A stretch of DNA of 64,000 bases from Mauremys mutica (GCF_020497125.1 NC_059073.1:8329225-8393224), one strand, 5' to 3'. Counted from the stretch's first letter, positions 12,006 through 24,156 are shown. Notes: a model not told the origin generated them from the sequence alone. Program-made: numbers and translations.

Positions 12006-13590
12006 CCTGAGCCCAGATGTATTGTGTGTCTGTTTGCTTGCTGGAAAAGCAGGATGTCTGAGGTGCCTGTTAGCCAAAAGATCTCAACTCATGGGTGCAG
12101 CACAACTGCTCCCTGGGACAGCTGCTCTGTGCTTCTCGTCAGCGCCGTCTCGCTTGTCACTTTTCTTCCTAACACAGACCTTTACCGCCCATGCCTGCCC
12201 CCATCTCCCCAGCCAGTACGGGCCCTGAGGAACGAACACTTGAGTCGATTGTTCCCCTGCTCTTCCCAGCTGTGGTTGCTGTGACTCTCCCAGAGACCAG
12301 ATGCCGCCTTGTATCACTTTACTCCCTAAAAGCCCTTTCGGATTCAGTCCGTATGACTGAGGCTGGACAGGATGAAGCGTGAGTCTGGTCTACCATAGAT
12401 GTGTCGATGGGACTGGAGCAAACACTATGGGAGCAAAACCGCTGCGGGATCAGTCTGTACGTTAGATATTAGCATCTCTCCAATTCCTGCCCGGCATCGT
12501 CAGTGAGTGGTGACGGAAAACCCTGCGGCTATATTTAAAAACAGCCTTAATGAGCAAACTCCTTTAACCCCTTGTCATTGCAGAGCGCCCCCATGCGGGC
12601 AGGTGTGGTGTTGCAGGCCAGCCCTTACTTTGTTTTCCCCTCACCCAGGGTAGTGGCAAGTCCAAACAGCCTGTTAAATGCTAACGAGCACCCCCTGGTG
12701 GAGGGTGTCATTTATTAACAGAAAAACCCAGGCAGAAAATCAACAAAACATTCACCCCAACATCCCGGCAGGTGACGAGTTCATCTTAGCCCATGTCCCC
12801 CACCTGAGTCCCATGTTCCCCTATACCCAGGCTCTTCCCCCTGGGTTCCCTTGGTGCCACTCTCTGCCCTGGGGTTGTGCTTCTTGCCCCTGCTGGAGTA
12901 ACATCCTCCTCTGGAGCCAGGGGGTCGGGGAAGTCTGTCCGCTGTGACCCTTCTCCAGGGAAAGCAGGTGATCCAGGTGAGGCTGGGCGTCCAGCCAGTG
13001 TCTGGGTGACCACGGGCTGAGACCAGGTCCCTTTGGGTGCCTGCAGACTGCAGTCCTTTATCTACGAGGTGCCCGTCTCTATGAGCTACTCTGAGAGGCT
13101 CGCTGTCCTGATGGGTTCCCCAGAGAGCCCTGCTCAGCCCTCTGGCTCAAGTTTCTCCTGCAAGCTGCCCTCCGCTCTACACGAGCCTCCCATCTCCCTT
13201 TGGTGCTGCCCTCTAACTGCGCATGGGTAACCTTTATTAATCAGCCACCCGGGGCAGCAACTTACCCCCGGCGGGGCCTTCATCAGGCAGTCAGGGGTAG
13301 ACTGGGCCCTGGTTCCCCAAAAAGAGCAGCTAACCCCATGACACCCTTTGATCCAATTCCCCTTGCATCTTACAATGTAGTGGGCTTGATCCTTCCTCGA
13401 ATGATTCAGGGTATTCAGGATTGAGCCCTGGGTAGGAAAGGAACAAAGAAGGGATAAATGGAGGCTGGTGTCAGGCAGTTTGTGCACTGCTGTCATTTCA
13501 GACTTTGGGGTTTCTGGAAGTTGGCCACTGAGGCACCCCCAGAATACAGGCCCTTGGTTGCATGGGCCCACCCCCACTGGTGTGACTCTG
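12006..13590. other. Intergenic stretch with a possible retroelement end
   Basis: No gene recognised. On the - strand, an AATAAA (complement at 12711-12716) follows a GC-rich, LTR-like segment, so part of 12560-13460 may be an LTR or ERV fragment. I see no retroviral coding region and cannot place both ends. Confidence 0.3.
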
Positions 13591-13790
13591 TTCTGCTGCT
13601 GTGACCTCACATGCACAGGGCATGCAAGGTCATGCCGCATGGAGGACACCATTTTGCAGGGTGCGCCACCCTGGCTCCATTGGCGTGACTTCGCTCACAC
13701 GGTGCATGCAAGGTCATGCCACATGGAAGATGCCATTTTACAGAGTGATACTGGGGTGACCTCGCAAACGCGGTGTCTCTGAGGTCATGC
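13590..13790. repeat. Short tandem array, about 84-bp period
   Basis: Segments at about 13619-13658 and 13703-13743 share GCATGCAAGGTCATGCC and CCATTTT, separated by about 84 bases, with a weaker third unit near 13770. The origin is unknown; such units occur in LTRs of repeats. Confidence 0.55.
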
Positions 13791-14192
13791 TGGTGGGGAC
13801 AGAACAGGACACTTTGCAAACAGCTTCTTCTGTGCATCCATGATGATACTGGACAAAAAGGACATGGGATTTTATATCAGTACTAGAGAGGGACAAAGCT
13901 TACAGAAACAAGACTGTCCAGCTTCAAACTGGCTGAATGGCTTGCTTAGGTTTCTGTTAAATTTAATATAAATGAAGTTCCTAATATTTGGGTTTTTTAA
14001 AATAACTACAAAATTGTAACCATGTTTTTAACCCTTAAGTTACTGAGATGCACTTTCAACCTTAACTCCAGCTTAATGAAGATAGTTGCCTGGAAATTCT
14101 AACTCACCCTGGCTTGCCTGACTCCTTGGAAACAATGGTATAAGGTAGAGGGTTTCCAGGGTGGAGGCTCAGATGGGAGGAGTAAGGATAAT

Positions 14193-14345
14193 GTTGTGGT
14201 TAAAGCACTGGTGTGGGGCTCGGAAGATCTGGGTTCAGTTCCTGGCTCTGCCCCAGACTCCCTGTGTGACCTTTGGCAAGTAATTTAACCTCTTTGTGCC
14301 TCAGTTTCCCCATACAGATGATGATACTCGTTGAGCAGAGGCCTG
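14193..14345 (+). repeat. MIR SINE
   Basis: Reads as a [21 protein letters not shown] near the 5' end, GGGTTCAGTTCCTGGCTCTG (B-box region), then TGTGTGACCTTTGGCAAG and TGCCTCAGTTTCCCC. This is an ancient amniote SINE. Confidence 0.8.
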
Positions 14346-14493
14346 TTCTTTAAGTTGTTCAAGGTAACACAAGTGCAGCTCTACCGGTTATGTAAAATTG
14401 TTTAGGAAAGTCAGTAAAGACTGGTACAAATTGGATCATTTTGAGTTATAAGTTGGGGGGCGGAGTCACTACATGAGAAGAGGGGGATGGGTG

Positions 14494-14748
14494 AACATAA
14501 GAACGGCCATACTGGGTCAGACCAAAGGTCCATCTAGCCCAGTATCTGTCTACCGACAGTGGCCAATGCCTGGTGTCCCAGAGGGAGTGAACCTAACAGG
14601 TAATGATCAAGTGATCTCTCTCCTGCCATCCAGCTCCACCCTCTGACGAACAGAGGCTAGGGACACCATTCCTTACCCATCCTGGCTAATAGCCATTAAT
14701 GGACTTAACCTCCATGAATTTATCCAGTTCTCTTTTAAAAGAGTGGAC
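14494..14748 (-). mobile_element. CR1 3' end (ACATAAGAACGGCC subfamily)
   Basis: Starts AACATAAGAACGGCCATACT on the + strand, the complement of a CR1 3' terminus, and runs to the complement of the C-terminal region (TTTATCCAGTTCTC). The same subfamily is the inner copy at 59881-61667. Confidence 0.8.
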
Positions 14749-14949
14749 TGGAAAGAGTGAATTTCACCTTCAAGGCGGCCACCCCTACCATCTCATGATG
14801 CTCCAGGACCCACCAAGACACTTAGTCATCCTGATCCTGAATGGCCTCCTGATCAGTCAGAGAGTCATCACCATCTCCACCAGCTTCAGCTAATTCCCGA
14901 ACAACACCAGGGACGTGAGACTCAGCCTCCTGCTGTCACCTTCCCCGTT

Positions 14950-15330
14950 TAGGGTTATTTTCCTGACGCTCCCCTTGGGCCACTTCCCAGCGCTCCCTCC
15001 AGGGGTGCCTGGATCTGGAGAGGGTCATCCTGGTCGTCGGGGAAGAAGGCCTCTGTCAGCACTTGCAGCTCCTCCGTGCTCGGGTCTGTAAGTGACCCTG
15101 ACCAGTCCTCGTCTCCCTCGGGGTCTGCAGCAGCCTCCCTGCTCGGGAGCTCACAGGAGATGTCTAGCTCCTCCGACGGCTGCCTCCCAAATGAGTTCTC
15201 CGGCCCGCCTTTTATACTTCCAGTCCCGCCCACTGACTTCCAGCCCAACGGTTGAGTGTGGCATGGCTCCGCCCACCAGGGTTCAATGAGGGGCCCCTCC
15301 CCCTCTGGGCAGCCAATCTGCCCCACTACA
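14950..15330 (-). mobile_element. LTR-like promoter fragment
   Basis: Read on the - strand it starts TGTAGTGGGG (15330), has GC boxes (GTGGGCGGAGCC, GTGGGCGGGAC) and a TATAAAAG box (complement at 15209-15216), then a GC-rich downstream part. This is the layout of a retroelement LTR promoter. The other end and any internal region are not seen. The 123-codon - frame through it is not a recognisable protein. Confidence 0.45.
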
Positions 15331-15762
15331 CAGTCCTATGCACTTTACTGAGTGGCAGTAGTTTGGATGAGACCTTAAAAAGCAGGTCAGGTCTGCTCTG
15401 TATGAACATTAGAGATTTTAGCACATTTTTCATAAGAGAGGAAGAAAATCTTTAACCAGAATTTCCTCTCTTTCGAGAGTACTTTGAACTGGTTGGTTCC
15501 TGCCTTCCACCGCAGAAGTGGCTGCAGTTCATTGGTGGCCACATGATTTAACAGTTGTTGCAGGTACTTAAATAAGATCACAAGAGTTTCTGTTCCAATA
15601 CGCTGTTTGCACATGCTCATAATTTGCCAAAATTTTCATTTTGGGGACTGAAATTTTCCATGCTGGCTGGCTGCCTGCTGGAAGGTCACTTTTTTGCAAA
15701 GTTTGGACAAAATCCCTTCAGCAGCTGTTGAATTATTTGGGAGGGGGAAAACACTTTTCTGT

Positions 15763-15790
15763 ATGTGTGTGTGTATATATATACACACTA
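15763..15790. repeat. (TG)n/(TA)n microsatellite
   Basis: Alternating TGTGTG followed by TATATATA and ACACAC. Confidence 0.75.
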
Positions 15791-16231
15791 TCTTTATAGG
15801 ACAGGACCACAGCCAAAACAATTGTAGTTTGATATTTGCCATGGATGTCGCCTAGAAAGGACCAGTGCTTTTGCTCTGTTTTGATTTACCAAAGTTCTGG
15901 AGAGCCTGGAGATGTTTTCCATTTGCAAGGCTTTCTTTGCAACGAAACAAAGGGCAAGAAACATGCTAAATGAGACCTGAACCCACGTTAACCTTGGTAT
16001 TTCTAGGCCCCCCTAATCAGTGGCTGGATCACAGCTAAGGGCTTCAGCACAGATGATCAGCTGTGAGCTTTAGCTATAAACTCTCACCAGAGATCAGTAC
16101 GGAAACAAGGTCTGCCATCCAAGCCCTAAGCAGCCCCCACCCTTCTGAAAGCAGGCACGTTCCGGGTGGCATGGCCAGAGATAGAAAATGAGGTGAAAAG
16201 CTACAAATCTTAACGTAGTTACAAGAATCCA

Positions 16232-16852
16232 GGCATGTCTACGCTTGCCATTTAAAGCAGAAAAAAGTCTCTTTTTTGCGCAAAAACCGTGGGACCGTCT
16301 ACACTTGCCAATGACTTTTTGCAGTGAAAGTCAGAAGTTTCACCGCAAAAAGAAAAGCACTTCCACGAGATGCTTTTGTGGTGATGTGCAAGTGAAGACA
16401 CGCTCTTCCTGTTTACACAGCTTTTAGCCTCCGGAGCCAGCAGCTCTGCTGCCAGGTAAACAGACATCCACCCCTCCCCCTGTAAAGCTCCGGGAACTTT
16501 GAAACTCCCCTTCCTGTTTACAGAGCAAAGGATCCCCTGCTTGGAGCAATGCTGAGCTGCTGGAGCTGATCAGTGTTTGGGGAGAGGAGGCTGTGCAGGG
16601 ACTCAGGATGCCTCGCAAACACCCCCCCCCCCCCCACTTCCCACAAGACCCATTGTCAAAATGGAGAGAGCTGCACTTTGGGATAGCTGCCCTCAGTGCG
16701 CTGCTCTCATTGGCAATGGAAGTGCTGCAAATCTAAACACTCTCCGACACCTGAGGATTTAAGTGAGTACACAAACCAGTGCTTTTCTTTCACTGGTTCC
16801 CTATCACCAGTGAAACTGACAGTGCAAAAACTCTGCAAGTGTAGACATACCC
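16232..16852. mobile_element. TIR element, GTCTACRCTTGC family
   Basis: Left end GGCATGTCTACGCTTGC; the complement of the right end reads GGTATGTCTACACTTGC, so terminal inverted repeats of about 17 bases are visible. An internal 17-base C-run is at about 16621-16637. A second copy of its left part is at 63593-64000, where another repeat has inserted. Probably a non-autonomous DNA transposon. Confidence 0.6.
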
Positions 16853-17069
16853 TCCCTGATAGAGGCCATCACGAGGGGCTTTATTCGCCATTGCGCTGCA
16901 CAGGGTGCAATCATTCCTCCCTGTGCAAAGTGGGTGTCAAACGATATCAAATAACAATGGTAGCATTTTACACTCTCTTTGCACTTTAGCAAATGACTTC
17001 ATAAGGTGCAAAGGGCAACCCATGAATCAGGCCCTAGAATCTCCTGCCATCTAGTGGTCATTAGAGAGC

Positions 17070-17190
17070 CAAGGTGGGTGAGGTAATATCTTTCATGGAA
17101 CCACCTTCTGGTGGTGAGCGAGACAAGCTTTTGAGTGACACAGAGCTCTTCTTTATAGCAGAAACAGGATGATCTTTTTCAAGTTCTAAC
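17070..17190. repeat. Interspersed repeat fragment
   Basis: The stretch GGTGGGTGAGGTAATATC through ACAGAGCTCTTCTT resembles a high-copy sauropsid repeat known to me only by sequence texture; the class is uncertain. Confidence 0.4.
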
Positions 17191-17390
17191 ATTACAGAAT
17201 GAGAACTTGCAAGGTTTCCACACCTCTAAGTGTCAGGCATGCCAAGGAGCACAACTTTTACCCAAATAATTACGTGCAGGCTAAAGAATCATAAAAAATA
17301 GAGGTGGAAAAGATGTATTAATTCATCCAAGCTTGTCCCTTTGCTGTTGACAAGAGGAATAAAATACAAGCACACACAATAGCTACACTT

Positions 17391-19550
17391 CATAGAATCA
17401 TAGAATCATAGAATTCAAGATCAGAAGGGACCATTATGATCATCTAGTCTGACCTCCTGCAAGATGCAGGCCACATTAGCCGATCTACCCACTCTTTTAG
17501 CAAGCGACCCCTGCCCCATGCTTCGGAGGAAGGCGAAAAACCTCCAGGGACACTGCCAATCTGCCCTGGAGGAAAATTCCTTCCCGACCCCAAATATGGC
17601 GGTCAGCTGAACCCCGAGCATGCGGGCAAGACTCTCCAGCCATACCCTCTGAAAGAGGTTAAGAATATCATATCATTGACCCAATTTGACCCAATTAAGT
17701 ACCAGTTTGGCACTTAATTGACCTATTGACTAAGCCCGTTATCCTATTATACCATCTCCTCCATAAACTTATCTAGCTTAATCTTAAAGTCATGGAAGTC
17801 CTTCGCCCCTACTGTTTCCCTCGGTAGGCTGTTCCAGTATTGCACTCCCCTGATGGTTAGAAACCTTCGTCTAATTTCAAGCCTAAATTTCCTGACTGAC
17901 AATTTATATCCGTTTGTCCTCGTGTCTACATTAGCACTGAGCTGAAATAATTCCTCTCCTTCCCTGGTATTTATCCCTCTGATATATTTAAAGAGTGCAA
18001 TCATATCTCCCCTTATCCTTCTTTTGGTTAAGGAAAACAAACCGAGCTCCTCAAGTCTCCTGTCATACGACAGGCCTTCCATTCCTCGGATCATTCTAGT
18101 GGCCCTTCTTTGTACCCGTTCCAGTTTTAACTCATCCTTCTTAAACATGGGAGACCAAAACTGCACACAATACTCCAAATGAGGTCTCACCAACGCCTTA
18201 TATAACGGGACTAGCACTTCCTTATCCCTACTAGAAATACCCCGCCTAATGCAACCCAAGACCGCATTAGCTTTTTTAACGGCCACATCACATTGCCTAC
18301 TCATAGTCATCCTACGATCAACCAGGACTCCCAGGTCCTTCTCCTCCTCCGTTACTTCCAACTGGTGCGTCCCTAGCTTATAACTAAAATTCTTGTTAGT
18401 CATCCCTAAATGCATAACCTTACACTTCTCACTATTGAATTTCATCCTGTTACTAATACTCCAGTTTACAAGGTCATCCAAATCTCCCTGGAGGATATCC
18501 CGATCCTTCTCCGAATTGGCAATACCTCCCAACTTGGTGTCGTCCGCAAACTTTATCAGCCCACTCCTACTCTTGGTTCCCAGGTCAGCAATAAATAGAT
18601 TGAATAAAATAGGACCCAAAACCGAACCTTGAGGAACTCCACTGGTAACCCCCCTCCAACCCGACAGTTCCCCTTTCAGTACTACCCTCTGCAGTCTCCC
18701 CTTTAACCAACTCCTTATCCACCTCTGGATTTTCATTTCGATCCCCATCTTTTCCAATTTAACCAATAATTCCTCATGCGGTACCGTATCAAACGCCTTA
18801 CTGAAATCCAGATATATTAGATCCACCGCATTTCCCTTGTCTAAGAAATCTGTTACTTTCTCAAAGAAGGAGATCAGATTGGTTTGGCACGATCTACCTT
18901 TCGTAAATCCATGCTGTAATCTATCCCAGTTGTCATCGGCCTCCTGCTCCTTAACCACTCTCTCTTTCAAAAATTTTTCCATTACTTTGCATACTACAGA
19001 TGTTAAACTAACAGGCCTGTAGTTACCCGGGTCACTTTTTTTCCCCTTCTTGAATATAGGAACTACATTAGCTAATCTCCAGTCCAACGGTACAATCCCC
19101 GAATTTAGAGATTTATTAAAAATCATCGCTAACGGGCTAGCAATATCACTCGCCAATTCCCTTAATATTCTAGGATGAAGATTATCCGGGCCCCCCGATT
19201 TACTTCCGTTAAGCTGTTCAAGTTTGGCCTCCACCTCAGATACCGTAATGTCTACCCCCATTACTTCATTCCCATCGGTCCCTCTATCACTATTCCTTAG
19301 CCCTTCATTAGCCTCATTAAAGACCGTGGCAAAATATTCATTCAGATATTGTGCCATTCCAAGGTTATCCCTAATCTCCACTCCGTTTAAAGTTTTAAGC
19401 GGTCCCACTTCTTCCTTCTTGGTTTTCTTCCTATTTATATGGCTAAAAAACCTTTTGCTATTGGTTTTAATCCCCTTCGCTAGGTCCATCTCCACCCGTC
19501 GCTTTGCCTTTCTCACTGCATCCCTACACCCTCTGACCTCAATAAGGTAG
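17391..19550 (-). mobile_element. CR1 LINE with long open reverse-transcriptase frame
   Basis: The 3' end is at 17391 (complement of the ATTCTATGATTCTATG tail). On the - strand the element runs from about 19550 through the ORF2 region. It is 5'-truncated, lacking the endonuclease domain, but otherwise looks young because its protein frame is unbroken. Confidence 0.88.
17747..19516 (-). CDS. CR1 ORF2 fragment: reverse transcriptase, 589 codons
   Basis: Non-LTR retrotransposon reverse transcriptase of the CR1 clade, which copies LINE RNA at the nicked target site. Visible blocks: SGGPDNLHPRILRE (about 107-120), NYRPVSLTSVVCKVMEKF (165-182), the first catalytic block YLDFSKAFDTVPH (235-247), GVPQGSVLGPILFNLFI (293-309) and the catalytic FADD (323-326), then the CR1 C-terminal region with LEYCVQFWSP and RRATRMIRGMEGL. 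The frame is open to TAA near the 3' UTR. The endonuclease half is missing, so the copy cannot move on its own. Fresh-looking compared with the other CR1 copies here. Confidence 0.85.
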   Translation of the reverse strand: MRKAKRRVEMDLAKGIKTNSKRFFSHINRKKTKKEEVGPLKTLNGVEIRDNLGMAQYLNEYFATVFNEANEGLRNSDRGTDGNEVMGVDITVSEVEAKLEQLNGSKSGGPDNLHPRILRELASDIASPLAMIFNKSLNSGIVPLDWRLANVVPIFKKGKKSDPGNYRPVSLTSVVCKVMEKFLKERVVKEQEADDNWDRLQHGFTKGRSCQTNLISFFEKVTDFLDKGNAVDLIYLDFSKAFDTVPHEELLVKLEKMGIEMKIQRWIRSWLKGRLQRVVLKGELSGWRGVTSGVPQGSVLGPILFNLFIADLGTKSRSGLIKFADDTKLGGIANSEKDRDILQGDLDDLVNWSISNRMKFNSEKCKVMHLGMTNKNFSYKLGTHQLEVTEEEKDLGVLVDRRMTMSRQCDVAVKKANAVLGCIRRGISSRDKEVLVPLYKALVRPHLEYCVQFWSPMFKKDELKLERVQRRATRMIRGMEGLSYDRRLEELGLFSLTKRRIRGDMIALFKYIRGINTREGEELFQLSANVDTRTNGYKLSVRKFRLEIRRRFLTIRGVQYWNSLPRETVGAKDFHDFKIKLDKFMEEMV

Positions 19551-21658
19551 GTTTCTTTGCAAATGTTTCAAGGGATCAGTTTCCATCAAAAAATGCAGTT
19601 TCATTGCAATGATTTGCAGGTATGTCAACTTTGATGAACTTTTTGAAAGGAAAGGAAAGGTTTAAATGTTTCATTATACAGTGTTGAAACATTTAATTTC
19701 ATTTCAGCTTTTATATTATAGTAAAATATTACTTTTAATATCATACTTATAATAAATAGAATATATAATAGATATAGTATTTAATATTTTAGTGCACTAT
19801 ATAAGTCTAAATGAAATTAATCAAAAGGATAAAGTAAAAATGAACTGTTTTGATGATACTGAATCTTTTTTTTTCCAGAATTTTCATTTTGCAGGAAATT
19901 GATAAATTTTAGCTTTTTGTTCTGCTTCAGAACAATTTTTTTTTCTGAAACGCTGGAATTTCCAGTGGAACAGCAACCCCAGGTCCCAACCAGCTCCAAA
20001 ATAAACCTCAGTTTTAGTAGGAAGAGAACCATAAACAACATTGCTTCAGGCACTCGAGGTCAAGGGCAGTACAGCAGTTATTTCAAGTTTCAGCCACAAA
20101 TGAAACTGAAGAGGGGAATAATGAATTTATATCCCCATATAGTTTTTTGGTAAGCAGTTGACTTTACATCCTATCCTGCCAGCCTTTCTACTTCCTCCAC
20201 ATATAGATTTCTAGGACTCACTGGGTGAAATTCTGACTTCATTGAAATCAATGACAAAACACACCTCGATGTCATTGGGCCCAGAATTTCACCCATTGTG
20301 CCCGGCATTTGTGTTTCACTTCCAAAGGTCATCCTGAGATGCAAAGGAAAAGGCAGGGCACAGTCCTGGTAAGGGCCAGGTACGGTTATGAAGGGCACCG
20401 ATCTATAAGGACAATAGGAAGTCTGCCATTTAAATCACTGGTCTGGAGTTCAAGAGAGCAGCGTTCGGTTCCCTGCACCCGATTCCCTAGGTAACCTTGG
20501 ACAAGCCATTTAATTTCCTCGGTTAAATGAGGATGATGGCCCTTAACTGCCTCACGGGGAAGCCTGTGACTGAGGCCAAGTTCGTTTGTGTCTGGACACT
20601 GTTTTGACGTCAGGAGGTGAGCAAAAGACTGTGATGAGTCTGGAAAGGGAAGCGAAAGTCAGCTTGGTCTGGGAAAGGACTCCGCGATTAGAAGGCCAGA
20701 GAGTGTTGCTGGCGACCACTTGGCCGGCTGCTCAGGACTCCAGGTAGAGCAGGTCGGGTCGGCTGCTCCTTATCATGGCTGCAAATTGACATGGGGTCAG
20801 CAGGGCTTGAATTAGGATTGCCACCTGTCCAGGTTTTCCCTTTTCTGAGGTAGCTGTGCTGGGATGTCTGCCAGGGTGCTCAGTATACCGTTTTACGGGC
20901 TCAGGATCATCCCGGATATCCGGTATTTTTGTACCACCGAGGGGGGCGACCCTCACACAAACTGGGGCAGGGAAAGGGTTGTTTTCATCCCTTTGCCACC
21001 CCTAAGGGCCACGGGGGGTGGGGTGGAGGGTTTGGAAATTCTCCCCAGGCTGTATTGTGATTTCGGCTGGTCTTCCCTGCAGGGGCCCTGGGGCAGCCAC
21101 AGCCAGAGAGCAAAGGGCCCTGCTGGGGCCAGATATGTGCCACAGGATGGGCCTTCAGCATCGATAACCTTGGCCTTCCACAGATCCCTGGTCATCCACC
21201 AGCTTTGGGGCCCAGCTGGGTGCCATACAAACATGCTTCCTGCCCCTTGCACAATCTAGGGCCTAGATCCTGCAAGGACATCCCATATTGGCAGATCCCT
21301 GAATTCACTGCAGGACTAGAGTCCATGACGACAATAAACAGACAGGATGGAGGAGAGGGAAGCAAAGTCAGTCCAGTACAAGTTTTACCTCAGCGTGCCT
21401 AGACGTTGTTTTTAATAAACAATTGCACAACAGTTACGTCTGACAGCCTCTCCTGAATTAGCCGCCTAATGACTTGTGAACATAATAATAACACGACCCC
21501 TCTATTTCAGGGATTTGGAGCATTGTAATAAACCCCAGGACAGCACCGTGTCCCCCGCTCCACGCCTGACAGCAAGGAAAATAATGAACGTGTCACATTC
21601 CATCCTTCATGAGGTTGGCAACAAAACTCGTGACGGTTTGCTAAGGATAAACTAGAGC

Positions 21659-21772
21659 AGGGGTCGGCAACCTATGGCACGCGTGCCAAAGATGGCACGC
21701 GAGCCAATTTTTAATGGCACGTGGCTGCCTGCTGGGACTCCGCGTGCCATTAAAAATCCTACCTTGACAGCG
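21659..21772. mobile_element. hAT-type MITE fragment
   Basis: Begins CAGGGGTCGGCAACC, a hAT-like terminus, with internal short palindromic GGCACGCG/GTGCCA blocks. The right end is not clear. Confidence 0.5.
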
Positions 21773-21856
21773 AAGGAGCAAAAAAGATTGAGTGTGACTC
21801 ATTTATGAGGCTCTGAGAGCTGCTGTATCTTTTTAAACTGAGTTTGCATAGTGGGC

Positions 21857-22010
21857 AGGGCCGGATTAACCTTTTCTGAGCCCGGCACCAAACATATTTG
21901 TGGGCCTCAGTGGGAAACAATTGTAAAAGACAGGAGATTGACACAGAAGTTGTCTTTGGCACAGCACACAGCTGCACAGGTTTTATTTATGAAATGTACA
22001 AGGTTAAGTT
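21857..22010. mobile_element. hAT-type terminus
   Basis: Begins CAGGGCCGGATTAACC, another hAT-like end. Its extent to the right is uncertain. Confidence 0.4.
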
Positions 22011-22639
22011 GCAGATGGAGGCGGCTATGACTGGAATACCAGCAATGGTAGCCCTAGGGCAAAAAGAACACACAGCCATGTACATCAAATACATGATAAA
22101 AGAAAAAATACAGAATAAAACACAGTGAGTAAAACCAGCTAACAAAAGCCAAAGCTGGTCAAAACACCAGCCATGTGCTGCTCCTACCAAAAAGGAACCA
22201 TCACACTCTCTCACCCTTCACATTTCTTACAGGAACTACCAGGGCTTGATTTACATTTTTGTATGAAATTGAGGCGGATGTAAAACATTTTAAAAATAAA
22301 AAAAAATATGAAAAGCTTTAATACATTTTATTTAGAGCATCATCATTCCTACTAGTCTCGCTTGGCCTTCCCTGCAGGCAGAGAGGCAGAGACTATGATC
22401 AGGACCAGCTGTGCCCTCAAAAAACCAGCCCAACCCTCCAAATTGGAGCACACCCACATCCTCTTGCACGGGACCTTGTCATTACCTCTGTGGAGTGTAG
22501 TAGTCTAGGATGGCCAAGAAGGATGAGGTTTTGAGGTAACTAGATCCTAATCCATTAACTCCCCTGAATTCAGGAATTTGCATTGTGTTCCATGATGAAT
22601 AGGGCATTAGTGGAGCTCAGCACTCAAGAAAGTCTTGAA

Positions 22640-22815
22640 TTGCCTGTACACTAATGCTAAGAGCCTGGGTAACAAACACGAGGGATTGGAACTGGTCATT
22701 TATGAGCATACATCTGATCTAGCTGGCATTACTGAAACCCGGTGGGATGATTCTGGAGTGTTAACATGAATGGTTATAACCTATTTAGGAAAGATCAAAT
22801 GGGCAAAAGGGCAAT
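22640..22815 (+). mobile_element. CR1 endonuclease-domain fragment
   Basis: Translates on + as a CR1 APE-type endonuclease piece: a TNAKSLGNK-like stretch, then DLAGITETRWDDSG, which carries the family ITET.WWD motif, followed by a stop. Only this 5' part of ORF2 is present. Confidence 0.7.
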
Positions 22816-24156
22816 CCTGCGTCCACTGATGCTAATAAAAGTGGCTGATGTCACCTGGATCACACCCAGGATTGCCAATTCATCTCTTCCCAATTCATCC
22901 CCAATAATGAGAGTCTAGCCTCCACTGGAGCCTGCTTGGCCATGGCCGTGGAAGCTCCAGGGCTTACGTGCACAGTCGAGCAGGGAGCACATTGCAGGAG
23001 AACAGGCTTTCCAGGGCTGTGATGGGACAGCCAAGCGCCGCCCACACTCTCCCATTATTTGGTGATGTGCCCCCGACCACGGCACGTAATGACACTGCTG
23101 CTGCTGGGTTGCAGCTGACAGCACCTTGCTCCTCCCATGGTGACAGTGGCCTCATTGCCAGACAACTAATGCACCAGGAGAGGATTAAGTTCCAACATGA
23201 AAATGGTGAATAGTTCTGTGTGCGAGACCTTCCCATTCTTGGTCTCCGCCATATCTTTGTCATAGGTGGGTCTGATCTCCCCCCAAGAGCAGCTGTGCAG
23301 GGTAAGAGCAAGTTCCGTCCCTCCCTAGCCCTTCTAGGACGAGCAGCTGGAGCCTGGAGCATGGTAGGAGCTCCCAGCTGGGATGCCCCCATCCCTGCCC
23401 TTCCCTCTCCCCTACAATAACTAGATTTCACAGGGGAGATCTGCTTTCACAGTCTGTGATGCATTTTTCACGGCCGTGAATTTGGTAGGCCCCTACCCAT
23501 GAGGGGTAGGTAAGTTTGAGGCCTTGGTGCTTTGGTTGCCATTAAGCCAGACCCCAGGAAGGGTAAGAATTGTTTGGAATAGGCTGGGGAAGTAGCATCT
23601 GCCTGTACCCACTCTCCTAATTGTGGTATCCCGATCAGAGCTGGGGGGAACTTTTTGGCAAATAATAAACTTGGTGAAAAATACAATTTGGGGGGCACCA
23701 AAACTATTCGTGAATTTGGGTCAAATTCACGGATAGTTTCAGGCCAAAAAAACCCTGAAAACAAACATTGGAAATGGCGAAACGGTTCATTTTGGAAAAC
23801 TCAAAATGAACCGTCCTGAAAATGTCCATTTACTTAGACTTTTCATTTCAAACTGTCGCTTCGAATTGACACTTGAAATGTCTTGTTTCAACTCGAATGA
23901 TTCCTTTTCAGTTTTTCATTCAGTGAGAAAAAACAAAAAAATTCAGGTTCTGTTTGAAACAAATCGATTTTTTCCCACTGATTTTTTTGGTTCACTCCCC
24001 AGATCAAAAAGATCAGTTATTCGTTCAGCTCTAATCCTTATCCTTTCTGCAGGGTTACCAGCCTTTGAGTAGCATCACTCTGCCTGTGTTATTCATTCCT
24101 CCTGTCCTCTGGTTTAGCTGATGACTCTGGTATTTTGTTATGTTCTCCTCTCCCAG
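22816..24156. other. Intergenic, no gene recognised
   Basis: Overlapping chance frames on both strands at 22860-23430 match nothing I know. From about 23690 to 24010 the sequence is rich in AAAATGAAA/TTTCATTT motifs, similar in texture to 42120-42620, probably an old repeat. The exon 1 expected for the adjoining Ly6 pseudogene was not found. Confidence 0.4.

Larger units (their letters stand above)
19551..22640. other. Intergenic, old repeats, no gene recognised
   Basis: Strongly A/T-rich at 19680-19830. A MIR-like segment lies at 20420-20545 (TAACCTTGGACAAGCC, then TTAACTGCCTCACG). hAT-type starts are seen at 21659 and 21857. The remainder is unassigned. Confidence 0.45.

Noticed and set aside
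13134..13652. 172-codon - frame
   Set aside because: Runs through a likely retroelement or tandem-repeat area; composition and content match nothing known.
16621..16637. Poly-C run as a regulatory or i-motif site
   Set aside because: Only a homopolymer inside a TIR element; nothing ties it to a gene.
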